In this document: piece after piece, positions 25,362-32,343 of the stretch
Layout of the letters: the number at the start of each line of letters is the position of its first letter
Numbering within the stretch: the stretch's first letter is position 1
From: Pseudomonadota bacterium
GTDB taxonomy: Bacteria > Desulfobacterota > Syntrophorhabdia > Syntrophorhabdales > Syntrophorhabdaceae
Direction of reading: 5' to 3'
DNA length: 34,362 bases
Assembly (NCBI GenBank): GCA_026388255.1
Contig: JAPLKC010000092.1
Span: forward strand, 1 to 34,362
Notes under the pieces: model-generated
Databases searched by the model: none
Told to the model about the DNA's origin: nothing
What the model saw: the letters and a program-made list of their open reading frames with translations, nothing else
Made by a program: the position numbers and the translations under genes

Positions 25362-25812
25362 TGAAACTGGAGTTTCCCCAATTCTTCGAAATGCATGCTT
25401 CACGGTTTCTTGCCAGGGTTCACGCTTCGCGATTTTTGCCTGAAGCTATGTCTTCCTTCCTTACTCCACAAACGGTTTGTTTGCTGCCGTATTCAGTATT
25501 GCAGGTGGCAACGCTCATCGTGTATCAATATTTCATTGACATACAAATCCGTTCTAATTAAATTTGATGAACTCGTAAAAAGTCGTATTTCTGTCGTTTT
25601 GTCATTCCCGTGAATACCCTGAAGGGCACAAGCGTGGGAATCCAGCGATTTCAATGTGTTCTGGACTCCAGTTTTCACGGGAGTGACGGTTTTTTGACTT
25701 TTTACGAGTGCATCAAATTTCCTTCATCAAAAAACAATGCCTTCAAGGACAAAGATACTCAATGAAGGTGCCACCTGTGCAATCTAATACCAGATTATTT
25801 TTCCTCGATTAT
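25362..25812. other. 451-base intergenic region between ligA and nrfA
   Basis: Between convergent genes. It contains the inverted-repeat element described at 25560-25720 and, just after ligA, an imperfect direct repeat (GCTTCACGGTTTCTTGCC and GCTTCGCGATTTTTGCC). Short frames at 25358-25613 look like chance. No strong terminator was found. Confidence 0.55.
25560..25720. mobile_element. MITE-like element with 25-base terminal inverted repeats
   Basis: The ends (25560-25584 and 25696-25720) are inverted copies with one mismatch, core CTCGTAAAAAGTC. Nested inside is a second inverted pair GTCATTCCCGTGA (25601-25613) and TCACGGGAGTGAC (25675-25687), with a GGGAATCCAG motif known from dispersed repeats of several anaerobes. 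The 161 bases code for nothing, so mobilisation in trans would be needed. Target-site duplication was not resolved. Confidence 0.75.
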
Positions 25813-27117
25813 TTAAAAGTCCTGCTGATAGGGCTTGTTATTATGTTTCACGGCAGCACGATTTGCAATTGAAATTGCCTGATGTGCAAGATCAATGGAC
25901 TGCCCGAGTGTATTGAGTATCTGGGTCGGATTATGAAAACCCATACTGTTCTCGGCTGCTACAATATCCCAAAACCATTGTGCCTTGCGCACAAATTCCC
26001 TTGCCTTGTCAAGCTCTACCTGGTTAGCCTCTGCATCTGCCCCGGCCTTGCCGATGGCCTCGTGTGCCTTTGCAACCAAAGTTCCTGCTATACGCTGCAA
26101 CTGCCATACATTGTTCTGGGTCGTTTTCACCCTCTCAAGCAGCCATACTTCGCTTTCAATATGGCAAGTCATACAGGAAGATTTGATGTGTTTCATCGGA
26201 CTTGTTACCCGGTGGGAGGTGTATTTTTGACCGTTTTCACGCATGAAAGGCATATGGCAATCAGCACATGAGACGCCTGCCTTGCCATGAGTCCCGTTGC
26301 TCCATGTTTCAAAATCCGGATGCTGAGCTTTGAGCATCTTTGCCAGCGAATCAGGGTGGAGCCAGTCCTCGGTAAATCCACCCGGTTTTTCCGAATAATA
26401 GGCATACATCTGTTCAGGGAGAAGTCCCTTATCCCAGGGAAATATTACACGGGAAGTTTTCGGTTCAAAATAATACTCAACGTGACATTGCCCGCAGACA
26501 TAGCTCCGCATTTGCTCCCTTGGCGCTTTTTTAACGTCTATGCCCCTCCTTTGCATTGCTTCAATGAAGGCAGGATTGATAATGCGCAGGTTCATCGTTG
26601 CCGGGTCGTGGCAATTTGCGCATACAATAGGATGTTTAATTCTGGGAAAAAGCTGTGCAAGGGGCGTTTTGGCATATGTCCAGCCCATATCTTTGTATAT
26701 GTCGATGAGGTTTGCGGATTTGCAGGTCATACAGGCGCCGGGACTGTTAGGGTTAATCCGTTTGGTTTCTTTAAGGTCCTGAACTGCATAGGGATGCCCG
26801 CGGTCTTCAGCATAGTCTTTGCTGAACGCCATTCCTTTGAAGTTTGTAAGGATCTCCGGTTCTTTTATGGAATGCTGGATTTTCCGGCTGTCACCGTAGC
26901 CTGTCGGCGAGGGCGCCATTTCAAGATTTTTCTGATAACTCTTGTATTCTAAGGGATATGATTTCCCCCATATGGCCGGGTCATATTCACCTGCAGGAAT
27001 CTTTGCAAGCTTCACTGATGATCCTGGTTTGAGAACCACGACACGCAGGGCTATAAAAACAAAAAACAGGGCTGCTATTACAAGCAACGATGAAAATAAC
27101 TTTGTTTTTCTACTCAA
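25813..27117 (-). CDS. nrfA: Ammonia-forming cytochrome c nitrite reductase, catalytic subunit
   Basis: A 434-residue exported pentaheme cytochrome c that reduces nitrite to ammonium with six electrons. An uncleaved or cleaved N-terminal signal (8-28) is followed by the active-site heme motif CMTCK (129-133) with its lysine ligand, and four CxxCH motifs at 166, 208, 284 and 315. DRGHPY and CHVEYYF match the active-site and calcium regions. The start is TTG at 27117, preceded by AGGAGGGG; it overlaps the nrfH stop by 8 bases, so the two are translationally coupled. The protein could also reduce hydroxylamine or sulfite, as known for the family. Confidence 0.95.
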   Translation of the reverse strand: MSRKTKLFSSLLVIAALFFVFIALRVVVLKPGSSVKLAKIPAGEYDPAIWGKSYPLEYKSYQKNLEMAPSPTGYGDSRKIQHSIKEPEILTNFKGMAFSKDYAEDRGHPYAVQDLKETKRINPNSPGACMTCKSANLIDIYKDMGWTYAKTPLAQLFPRIKHPIVCANCHDPATMNLRIINPAFIEAMQRRGIDVKKAPREQMRSYVCGQCHVEYYFEPKTSRVIFPWDKGLLPEQMYAYYSEKPGGFTEDWLHPDSLAKMLKAQHPDFETWSNGTHGKAGVSCADCHMPFMRENGQKYTSHRVTSPMKHIKSSCMTCHIESEVWLLERVKTTQNNVWQLQRIAGTLVAKAHEAIGKAGADAEANQVELDKAREFVRKAQWFWDIVAAENSMGFHNPTQILNTLGQSIDLAHQAISIANRAAVKHNNKPYQQDF

Positions 27118-27613
27118 TTTTTACCCCTCCTCCCTGAAGGTTTTTTCCGTGAACTAAGTTGCGGTGACATTTTGAACAGCTCTGGGCGCTTCCGACCATC
27201 ATTGTGTTTTCTATAGTTGAAAAGTGGCAGCGCAGGCAATTGTCGTTCACAATATCCCTGCCCAGGGATGACAGCGTAATGTAAGCCGGATAGCTTCTTA
27301 AGGTCTCATGAACAAGATCGTTTATACCGGCACGGGTTTTGTAAGTTACCTTTTCTACAATATTGCCGGCGGGCATGTGGCATTCGATGCAGGCAAACTG
27401 TTTGTGTCTGGATATTTGCCATTGTGCATGTACACGTTCCATACTGTGACAGAGGGAGCAGAATCCGGAACTTCCTGCATATTGGTAGCCTGTTGCTGCC
27501 GCCAATGCAATCATTATACCAGCCAGCAAACTTAGCCATGCCGATTTTAAGGTTTTGGGCTTGTAAAAAAGTTTCCTGTTATTTACTCTTAATAAATCAG
27601 ATCGTGGTTTCAT
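27110..27613 (-). CDS. nrfH: Tetraheme quinol dehydrogenase partner of NrfA
   Basis: A 167-residue membrane-anchored tetraheme cytochrome of the NapC/NirT family that takes electrons from the quinol pool and passes them to NrfA. One N-terminal membrane segment (24-46, AWLSLLAGIMIALAAATGYQ) is followed by CxxCH motifs at 52, 75, 126 and 146. No clear ribosome site precedes the ATG; the leader is about 15 bases. It is the first gene of the nrfHA pair. Confidence 0.95.
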   Translation of the reverse strand: MKPRSDLLRVNNRKLFYKPKTLKSAWLSLLAGIMIALAAATGYQYAGSSGFCSLCHSMERVHAQWQISRHKQFACIECHMPAGNIVEKVTYKTRAGINDLVHETLRSYPAYITLSSLGRDIVNDNCLRCHFSTIENTMMVGSAQSCSKCHRNLVHGKNLQGGGVKIE

Positions 27614-27634
27614 AAATTCTTACAGTTTCGGACA

Positions 27635-27664
27635 ATTATAAAACAGGAAAATGTCTGGGGTCAA
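27635..27664 (-). promoter_or_regulatory. Promoter of nrfHA
   Basis: Minus-strand TTGACC (27659-27664), 18 bases, TATAAT (27635-27640). The start codon follows 21 bases after the -10 box. No convincing FNR-type site was seen nearby. Confidence 0.7.
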
Positions 27665-27705
27665 TAAAAAGCCGTAACCGGGGAAACTCCGGAATGTATT
27701 TATGG

Positions 27706-27734
27706 TTGACACTAATGTATATTGCTGCTATATT
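27706..27734 (+). promoter_or_regulatory. Promoter of the FabH-like gene
   Basis: TTGACA (27706-27711), exactly 17 bases, TATATT (27729-27734). It gives a leader of about 160 bases before the gene, containing a 25-base palindrome. Confidence 0.75.
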
Positions 27735-27804
27735 TCTTTTCAATAAAAAGATATTTTCTATGAGAATAAAAATAAGTTTTTTTGATGATCTTGTCCCTTT
27801 TGTA

Positions 27805-27829
27805 ATCCTTCAAAGATTCTTTGAAGGAT
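27805..27829. promoter_or_regulatory. Perfect 12+1+12 palindrome in the FabH-gene leader
   Basis: Arms ATCCTTCAAAGA and TCTTTGAAGGAT around one base. It lies about 65 bases after the predicted start of transcription and has no following U-run, so it is more likely a repressor site or an RNA hairpin than a terminator. Confidence 0.55.
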
Positions 27830-27902
27830 ATTCCCTTAACAATTAAAAGGATTATGCCATCATATCCGAATCATTAAGAAAGGAACATATTTGATATAAC
27901 AG

Positions 27903-28853
27903 ATGACTATGTATATTAACGCAGCATACCATTATTTACCCGATAAAATAATTCCAAACTCATACTATACACACTTAATCGATTTAACTGACGAGTGGAT
28001 CTATAAACGATCAGGCATCCGGAGAAGAACAAAAGCAGGCATTGACGAGAATACGAACACAATGTCAATAGATGCTGTGAAATCCGGGATCGACAGACTC
28101 CCATATGATCTCAAAGAAGTAGATCTTATTGTCGGCGCTACATACACACCGTATGATACTGTTGCAACCAACGCCCATGCCGTACAAAGCCATTTTGCTA
28201 TTTCCCGGGCTAAGGCCCTCTCTATTTCTTCAGCATGCTCATCTTTTCTTAATGCTGTGGAGGTAGTAGAAGGTTATTTTGCTGTTAACAAATCACGGAG
28301 GGCTCTTGTGGTTGCCTCAGAACACAATACCGCCTACAGCGACGATACGGACAAACAATCCGGTTATTTATGGGGAGACGGTGCAGGTGCCATACTTATT
28401 TCTAAAGAGAGGATATCTGAAGAAGACATCGAAATCCTTGACTTGAATACAACAGGTCTTGCCGATGTCGGAAAAGGTTTGGATGGGGTATATTTGAGGC
28501 CCAATGATGGTGGTCTGCAAATGCCTTATGGCAAGGACATCTTTGTCCACGCTTGCAAACACATGGTTTTCGAAGTTGAAAACATCTTAAAAAAGAACAA
28601 CTTTACAATGAAAGATATAGAACACTTCATACCACACCAGGCCAATTCAAGAATAATCGGCAAAGTTGCAGAAATCCTTGGTTTAAAAAACGGAAAATTG
28701 GTCATGAATATCGAAGACAACGGCAATACAGGCAGCGCAAGTACGGTTATTGCCCTGTCGCAGAATTGGAACAAATTTAAAAAAGGCGAATTGATTGTCA
28801 TTACCGTTTTCGGCGGCGGCTACTCAAGTGGCGCAATGCTTTTGAAAAAGTGA
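27903..28853 (+). CDS. fabH: Beta-ketoacyl-ACP synthase III (FabH-like)
   Basis: A 316-residue condensing enzyme of the thiolase fold that joins acetyl- or another acyl-CoA with malonyl-ACP to start fatty-acid synthesis. The catalytic triad is visible: Cys112 in SSACSSFLNA, His245 in PHQANSR and Asn275 in GNTGSAS; GGGYSSGAMLL closes the protein. RSGIRRR near residue 37 matches the family CoA-binding region. Two starts (27903 and 27909) are possible and neither has a good ribosome site. It stands alone, divergent from nrfHA, so it may be a second FabH-like enzyme with a special acyl substrate rather than the housekeeping copy. Confidence 0.88.
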   Translation: MTMYINAAYHYLPDKIIPNSYYTHLIDLTDEWIYKRSGIRRRTKAGIDENTNTMSIDAVKSGIDRLPYDLKEVDLIVGATYTPYDTVATNAHAVQSHFAISRAKALSISSACSSFLNAVEVVEGYFAVNKSRRALVVASEHNTAYSDDTDKQSGYLWGDGAGAILISKERISEEDIEILDLNTTGLADVGKGLDGVYLRPNDGGLQMPYGKDIFVHACKHMVFEVENILKKNNFTMKDIEHFIPHQANSRIIGKVAEILGLKNGKLVMNIEDNGNTGSASTVIALSQNWNKFKKGELIVITVFGGGYSSGAMLLKK

Positions 28854-28927
28854 TGCATTGCAACTCTGTTCCTTTTGATATCATTCATACTTTACATTTT
28901 CTTCCAGCACCCGCATCGGGATAACAA

Positions 28928-29920
28928 TCAACTTCTTTGTTTTATCAACCCTGAATCATCGAAGGTCCGCAGTTCCTCTATGGCGCCAAGAAGCTCGCCT
29001 ATCGTACCCGTCCTGAACGCTTTGTCTCGAAGCGGTTTCATCCCTGAGAGTCCCCTCGTGTACCAGATGAAGAATTTGTGGAAGCAACTCATACTTTTCT
29101 TTTCACCGTAATACTGAACCAGCAGATTCATATGGCGTTTCATTATTTCAATACGCTCATTTACATCAGGTCTTTCGCAAAACGTGCCATTTTGAAAGAA
29201 TTGGATTACTTCTCTGAATATCCAGGGGTTCCCGAGGGCGCCACGAGCTATGGCCACCCCGTTGCAGCCGGTCTCATTAAACATCTTCCTGATGAAGGAC
29301 AACGATACGCCGTCGCCGCTGGCAATCACAGGTATCTTTAAGGCTTCTTTTACCTCTTTAATGACCAGGTAATCGACAGTTCCACTATAACCCTGGGTTC
29401 TTGTCCTTCCGTGAATAAAAAGTGCGCTGACACCTGCATCCTCGGCATAGAGGGCCACTTCCCGTGCGTTTATTGAATCAGAGTCCCACCCTGCCCTGAT
29501 CTTCACTGTTACCGGAACTTTCGAACGGCAAACCAGCAGCTTAAGTATATCCCTCAGTTTGCGCGGCTCTCTAAGGAGCGCCGCCCCCTTGCCGTTCCGT
29601 GTAATTTTTGCTGTAGGACAGGCCGCATTAAAGTCAAGAAGATCGAACCCATGTCCATCAAGGATATCAATGGCCTTTAAGATGTGTTCTTCGTTGTTTC
29701 CCAGCAACTGCACTCCGAGAGGCCGGTCATCGGGTGCGGAGGAAAGCATGCGAAGGGTCCTTTTATCATTGTGTGACAAAGCCCTTGCATCAATCATCTC
29801 CGTAAATGCCATTGGTGCGCCAAAGGTACGGGTAAGTATGCGGAATGGAAGATCGCTTACTCCGGCCATAGGGGCAAGCACACAGGGGACAGGGAGTATG
29901 ATGTTACCGATTTCGAGCAT
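28928..29920 (-). CDS. dusB: tRNA-dihydrouridine synthase, DusB type
   Basis: A 330-residue flavoenzyme reducing uridine to dihydrouridine in tRNA D-loops. It has LAPMAGVSDLPFR (15-27), GVQLLGNNEE, the catalytic Cys101 in FNAACPTAKITRNGKGAALL (98-117), KIRAGWD, FIHGRTRTQGYSG and IASGDG, with a C-terminal helical RNA-binding domain. The ATG at 29920 lies 5 bases after a -10 box without a ribosome site, so its message may be leaderless. It is convergent with fabH and lies next to a tRNA gene fragment. Confidence 0.93.
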   Translation of the reverse strand: MLEIGNIILPVPCVLAPMAGVSDLPFRILTRTFGAPMAFTEMIDARALSHNDKRTLRMLSSAPDDRPLGVQLLGNNEEHILKAIDILDGHGFDLLDFNAACPTAKITRNGKGAALLREPRKLRDILKLLVCRSKVPVTVKIRAGWDSDSINAREVALYAEDAGVSALFIHGRTRTQGYSGTVDYLVIKEVKEALKIPVIASGDGVSLSFIRKMFNETGCNGVAIARGALGNPWIFREVIQFFQNGTFCERPDVNERIEIMKRHMNLLVQYYGEKKSMSCFHKFFIWYTRGLSGMKPLRDKAFRTGTIGELLGAIEELRTFDDSGLIKQRS

Positions 29921-29925
29921 ATCTT

Positions 29926-29954
29926 ATTCTATCTCTCATTGACATGGCTGTCAA
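29926..29954 (-). promoter_or_regulatory. Promoter of dusB
   Basis: Minus-strand TTGACA (29949-29954), 17 bases, TAGAAT (29926-29931). The -35 box is also one arm of the inverted pair TTGACA-TGGC-TGTCAA (29939-29954). Confidence 0.7.
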
Positions 29955-30044
29955 ATACTGTTGCTTTCCCGTGACGGCGCAACTCGTATTACGTAAAGAC
30001 AGCCGTGCATAATGGGTTTGCAGTCCGGCGGCTGAACGCAAAAA

Positions 30045-30086
30045 TGCCCCCGGCATGACTCGAACATGCGGCACACGGATTAGGAA
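30045..30086 (-). other. Attachment site: 3' fragment of a tRNA-Arg(CCT) gene
   Basis: On the minus strand the sequence reads TTCCTAA (anticodon loop), TCCGT (3' half of the anticodon stem), a 5-base variable region GTGCC, a perfect T-arm GCATG-TTCGAGT-CATGC, then CGGGGGC and the discriminator A. No CCA is encoded. The 5' half is missing: the bases upstream do not pair with TCCGT. A break in the anticodon loop is a classical crossover point for tyrosine integrases, and an integrase gene follows at 30305. Hence this is read as an att site, not a functional tRNA gene. Confidence 0.8.
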
Positions 30087-30128
30087 TAAGTTTTATTGTA
30101 TTTCTATTGTATTTTCACATAATCTCAC

Positions 30129-30156
30129 TTGACATAATTAGCGTTATAATTATAAT
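30129..30156 (+). promoter_or_regulatory. Strong promoter of the integrase gene
   Basis: TTGACA (30129-30134), 16 bases, TATAAT (30151-30156), both boxes perfect. The leader to the integrase start is about 140 bases. Confidence 0.75.
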
Positions 30157-30192
30157 ATATTACATGGCATTTACAACATTTCAAAACAAACA

Positions 30193-30250
30193 CAATTTCA
30201 CTCAATTTCACAGTAATTACTTTTCAAGGGTAGCATGGGGGGTAGCACGG
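30193..30250 (+). repeat. Short direct repeats in the integrase leader (candidate arm-type sites)
   Basis: CAATTTCACT and CAATTTCACA follow each other directly (30193-30212); GGTAGCATGG and GGTAGCACGG follow at 30229-30238 and 30241-30250. Paired short repeats between att site and integrase are where integrase or excisionase arm sites usually lie; that role is inferred. Confidence 0.4.
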
Positions 30251-30304
30251 TATACACAACGGACAGGCAGAAGTCTTAAAAAATGAGCCAAAAGGAGGTA
30301 TGTT

Positions 30305-31483
30305 TTGAAAAAGCCTAAGAAGGAATACTCAGAAAATACCAAGAGGCAGGAAACACAATATCCAGGAGTATATCAACGGCGATCCGAAAAAACTCATGGC
30401 GTGATGGACACATGCTTTGACATATCATACAAAAGAGAAGGTAAAAAGAAATGGGAAAAAGTCGGCTGGGCGAGCGATGGCTATGATGCAAAATCAGCTA
30501 ATATGATTAGAGCAGACCGGATACGAAAGATACAGCATGGCGAGGAACTACCGCATGAAAAATTAAAAGCACCTTTCTTTAAAGAAGTGGCAAAGAAATA
30601 TCTCAAATGGTGCGAGGATAATAAATGTCGTGGTGGCTATGATGAGCGGATCCGCTATGAAAAGCACCTTGAACCGAGGTATGCAGAAAAAAAGCTCGAT
30701 GAAATATCGCCTTTTGACTTGGAAAAGATGAAGGCGCAGCTATTGAAGTCAGGCCTTGCGCCGTCTACAGTAAAGCATGTCCTTATTCTTTTTCGCATGA
30801 TATGGAATAAAGCTATACAATGGAAATTATATAAAGGTGAATGTCCTGTTAAACAAGTCAAGCTACCTACCGTCCAAAATGAACGAGAGAGATTTTTATC
30901 ATACGATGAAGCACAAATATTGCTTGATAAATTAAAAGAATCCTCAGATACAGTACATGATATGGCATTGCTTAGTCTTCATTGTGGCTTGCGCTTTGGT
31001 GAAATTGCCGCATTGAGAGGCTTTGATATTGACTTGGAAAATGGAGTTATTACCATATCCAATCCAAAGAATAAGACCTCACGAAAGGCATATATAACAG
31101 AAATGGTAAAAACTATGCTTCAAAAGCGGATACCAAAAAATAAAGAAGATTTCATATTCATTCCACAAGGCGAGAAAAAGCAGATAATGCGTGTAAGCAA
31201 CACATTTCATAGAGTAGTAGACGAAATTGGCTTTAACAAGGGCATTAAAGACCGCCGTCAATGGATTACATTTCACAGTTTAAGACATACTCATGCCTCA
31301 TGGCTTGCACTGTCAGGTGAATCATTACTTGTTATTCGGGAGGCGTTAGGACATAAAGACTTTACCATGACAAAGAGATATGCACATTTAGGCGCAGATA
31401 CAAGAAAACAGGCAGCCTCACGCCTTGAGCAGGCTTTTAACAAAGGCAAAGAAAACAATGTCATACAGTTAAACGAGAAATAA
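30305..31483 (+). CDS. Tyrosine recombinase (phage-type integrase)
   Basis: A 392-residue site-specific recombinase. An N-terminal arm-binding region (1-85) and a SAM-like core-binding domain (about 88-175) precede the catalytic domain with Arg230 in HCGLRFGEIAAL, the HSLRHTH box (His324, Arg327), His350 in LGHKDF and the nucleophile Tyr359 in TKRYAHLG. The start is TTG at 30305, placed after AAAGGAGGT; the nearer ATG at 30300 leads into a stop at once. It adjoins the tRNA fragment and should catalyse integration and excision of the element. Its last 20 codons have a diverged copy at 32170-32244. Confidence 0.93.
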   Translation: MKKPKKEYSENTKRQETQYPGVYQRRSEKTHGVMDTCFDISYKREGKKKWEKVGWASDGYDAKSANMIRADRIRKIQHGEELPHEKLKAPFFKEVAKKYLKWCEDNKCRGGYDERIRYEKHLEPRYAEKKLDEISPFDLEKMKAQLLKSGLAPSTVKHVLILFRMIWNKAIQWKLYKGECPVKQVKLPTVQNERERFLSYDEAQILLDKLKESSDTVHDMALLSLHCGLRFGEIAALRGFDIDLENGVITISNPKNKTSRKAYITEMVKTMLQKRIPKNKEDFIFIPQGEKKQIMRVSNTFHRVVDEIGFNKGIKDRRQWITFHSLRHTHASWLALSGESLLVIREALGHKDFTMTKRYAHLGADTRKQAASRLEQAFNKGKENNVIQLNEK

Positions 31484-31506
31484 AAATATTTGTAACACAT
31501 TATCGG

Positions 31507-31534
31507 TTGCATATTTTCAAACATTTGCTATACT
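31507..31534 (+). promoter_or_regulatory. Promoter of hicAB
   Basis: TTGCAT (31507-31512), 16 bases, TATACT (31529-31534). The hicA ATG lies 7 bases further with no ribosome site, so a leaderless message is predicted. Confidence 0.6.
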
Positions 31535-31541
31535 ATAAATC

Positions 31542-31802
31542 ATGGGAAAAGCTGATAAGCTTCTGAAACGGTTAATCTCTGAACCAAAAGATTTTACTTA
31601 CGATGAGTTGAAACGATTGTTATCAGCGTATGGATATGAGGAGGCCCAAACAGGTAAGACGTCAGGCTCAAGGGTTGCATTTATAAATCATGATTCCAGG
31701 CATATTATCAGGCTGCATAAACCACATCCTCATCCTGAGCTTAAACAGTATCAGATTGATGATGTTCTTGAAGAATTAAAAAGACAGGGGATATTAGAAT
31801 GA
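31542..31802 (+). CDS. hicA: HicA-type toxin (mRNA interferase family)
   Basis: An 86-residue protein of the HicA/YcfA double-stranded-RNA-binding-like fold. HicA toxins cleave mRNA. The fold pattern is seen in KLLKRLISEPKDFTYDELKR and the end YQIDDVLEELKRQGI. The usual catalytic GSH is GSR here (GKTSGSRVAFINHD), as in a known subgroup, with several other histidines (RLHKPHPHPEL) nearby. It overlaps hicB by four bases (ATGA). It was gained as cargo of the integrative element and may stabilise it. Confidence 0.85.
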   Translation: MGKADKLLKRLISEPKDFTYDELKRLLSAYGYEEAQTGKTSGSRVAFINHDSRHIIRLHKPHPHPELKQYQIDDVLEELKRQGILE

Positions 31803-32161
31803 AAGACATTATGATGCACAAAGGGTTTATCGGAACAGTCCATTATAACGCTGATGACGAGATATTTCATGGCAAGATTGAAGGTATCAACGATCTCATA
31901 ACCTTTGAAGGCAACAGCGTAAAAGAATTGAAAGAGGCTTTCGTTGAGGCCGTTGAAGATTATGTCATTCTATGTAAGGAGACAGGAAAGGAACCTTTAA
32001 AATCCTGCAAGGGCAGCTTTAATATCCGTATACCGCCGGAATTGCATATTAATGCGCTTATTAAAGCAACTACAGAAGGAATATCGCTGAATCATTTTAT
32101 CAAAAAAGCAATCGAGCGAGAAATGGCAGATAGGGGCCAACACAAACACCCTGCACATTAA
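31799..32161 (+). CDS. hicB: HicB-type antitoxin
   Basis: A 120-residue antitoxin: a degenerate RNase H-like HicB domain (FIGTVHYNADDEIFHGKIEG, 10-29; EGNSVKELKEAFVEAVEDYV) and a C-terminal ribbon-helix-helix DNA-binding domain (GSFNIRIPPELHINALIKAT). It should neutralise HicA and repress its own promoter. It is translationally coupled to hicA. A remnant of an integrase gene begins almost directly after its stop. Confidence 0.9.
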   Translation: MKDIMMHKGFIGTVHYNADDEIFHGKIEGINDLITFEGNSVKELKEAFVEAVEDYVILCKETGKEPLKSCKGSFNIRIPPELHINALIKATTEGISLNHFIKKAIEREMADRGQHKHPAH

Positions 32162-32169
32162 AGAGTATT

Positions 32170-32244
32170 CCAGCGCAGGGCAGAATGGAAGCAGCATTTA
32201 ATCAGGGCAAGGAAACCAATGTCATACAATTAAACGAGCAATAA
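32170..32244 (+). pseudogene. 3' remnant of a second, diverged integrase gene
   Basis: In frame up to TAA at 32242-32244 it reads PAQGRMEAAF then NQGKETNVIQLNEQ, against AASRLEQAF then NKGKENNVIQLNEK at the end of the intact integrase. Many differences are silent (GAG/GAA, AAC/AAT, AAA/AAG, CAG/CAA), so the copy diverged as a working coding sequence before it was cut. No start signal and nothing upstream of residue AxxR remains, because hicB ends directly before it. Confidence 0.75.
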
Positions 32245-32251
32245 CAGCATA

Positions 32252-32305
32252 CACAGGGGATAGAGCCGCTCTCGAAAAGGGTAATCCTGAACCCCTTCCC
32301 CTGTG
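32252..32305 (+). ncRNA. Possible three-way-junction RNA in the leader of the CxxC gene
   Basis: CACAGGGG (32252-32259) pairs with CCCCTGTG (32298-32305). Inside, AGAG-CCG-CTCT (32262-32272) and AAGGG...CCCTT (32277-32281 with 32293-32297) form two more stems. It ends 38 bases before the GTG of the next gene. It could be a regulatory leader, a recombination site or chance; no known RNA family was recognised. Confidence 0.35.
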
Positions 32306-32343
32306 CAATTCATTCAGGACACACCACGACAGGAGGTGGCAGC

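Larger units (their letters stand above)
29921..30304. other. 384-base junction between chromosome and integrative element
   Basis: In order: dusB promoter, about 90 unremarkable bases, the tRNA 3' fragment marking the element edge (30045-30086), the integrase promoter (30129-30156) and short direct repeats (30193-30250). No gene was seen. Confidence 0.65.

Noticed and set aside
27614-27730. FNR/CRP site for nrfHA
   Set aside because: No TTGAT-N4-ATCAA or TGTGA-N6-TCACA pattern could be found.
30010-30044. Stretch with ACTGCAAA on the minus strand, resembling a tRNA-Cys anticodon loop
   Set aside because: Flanking bases do not form an anticodon stem and no other tRNA arm is present.
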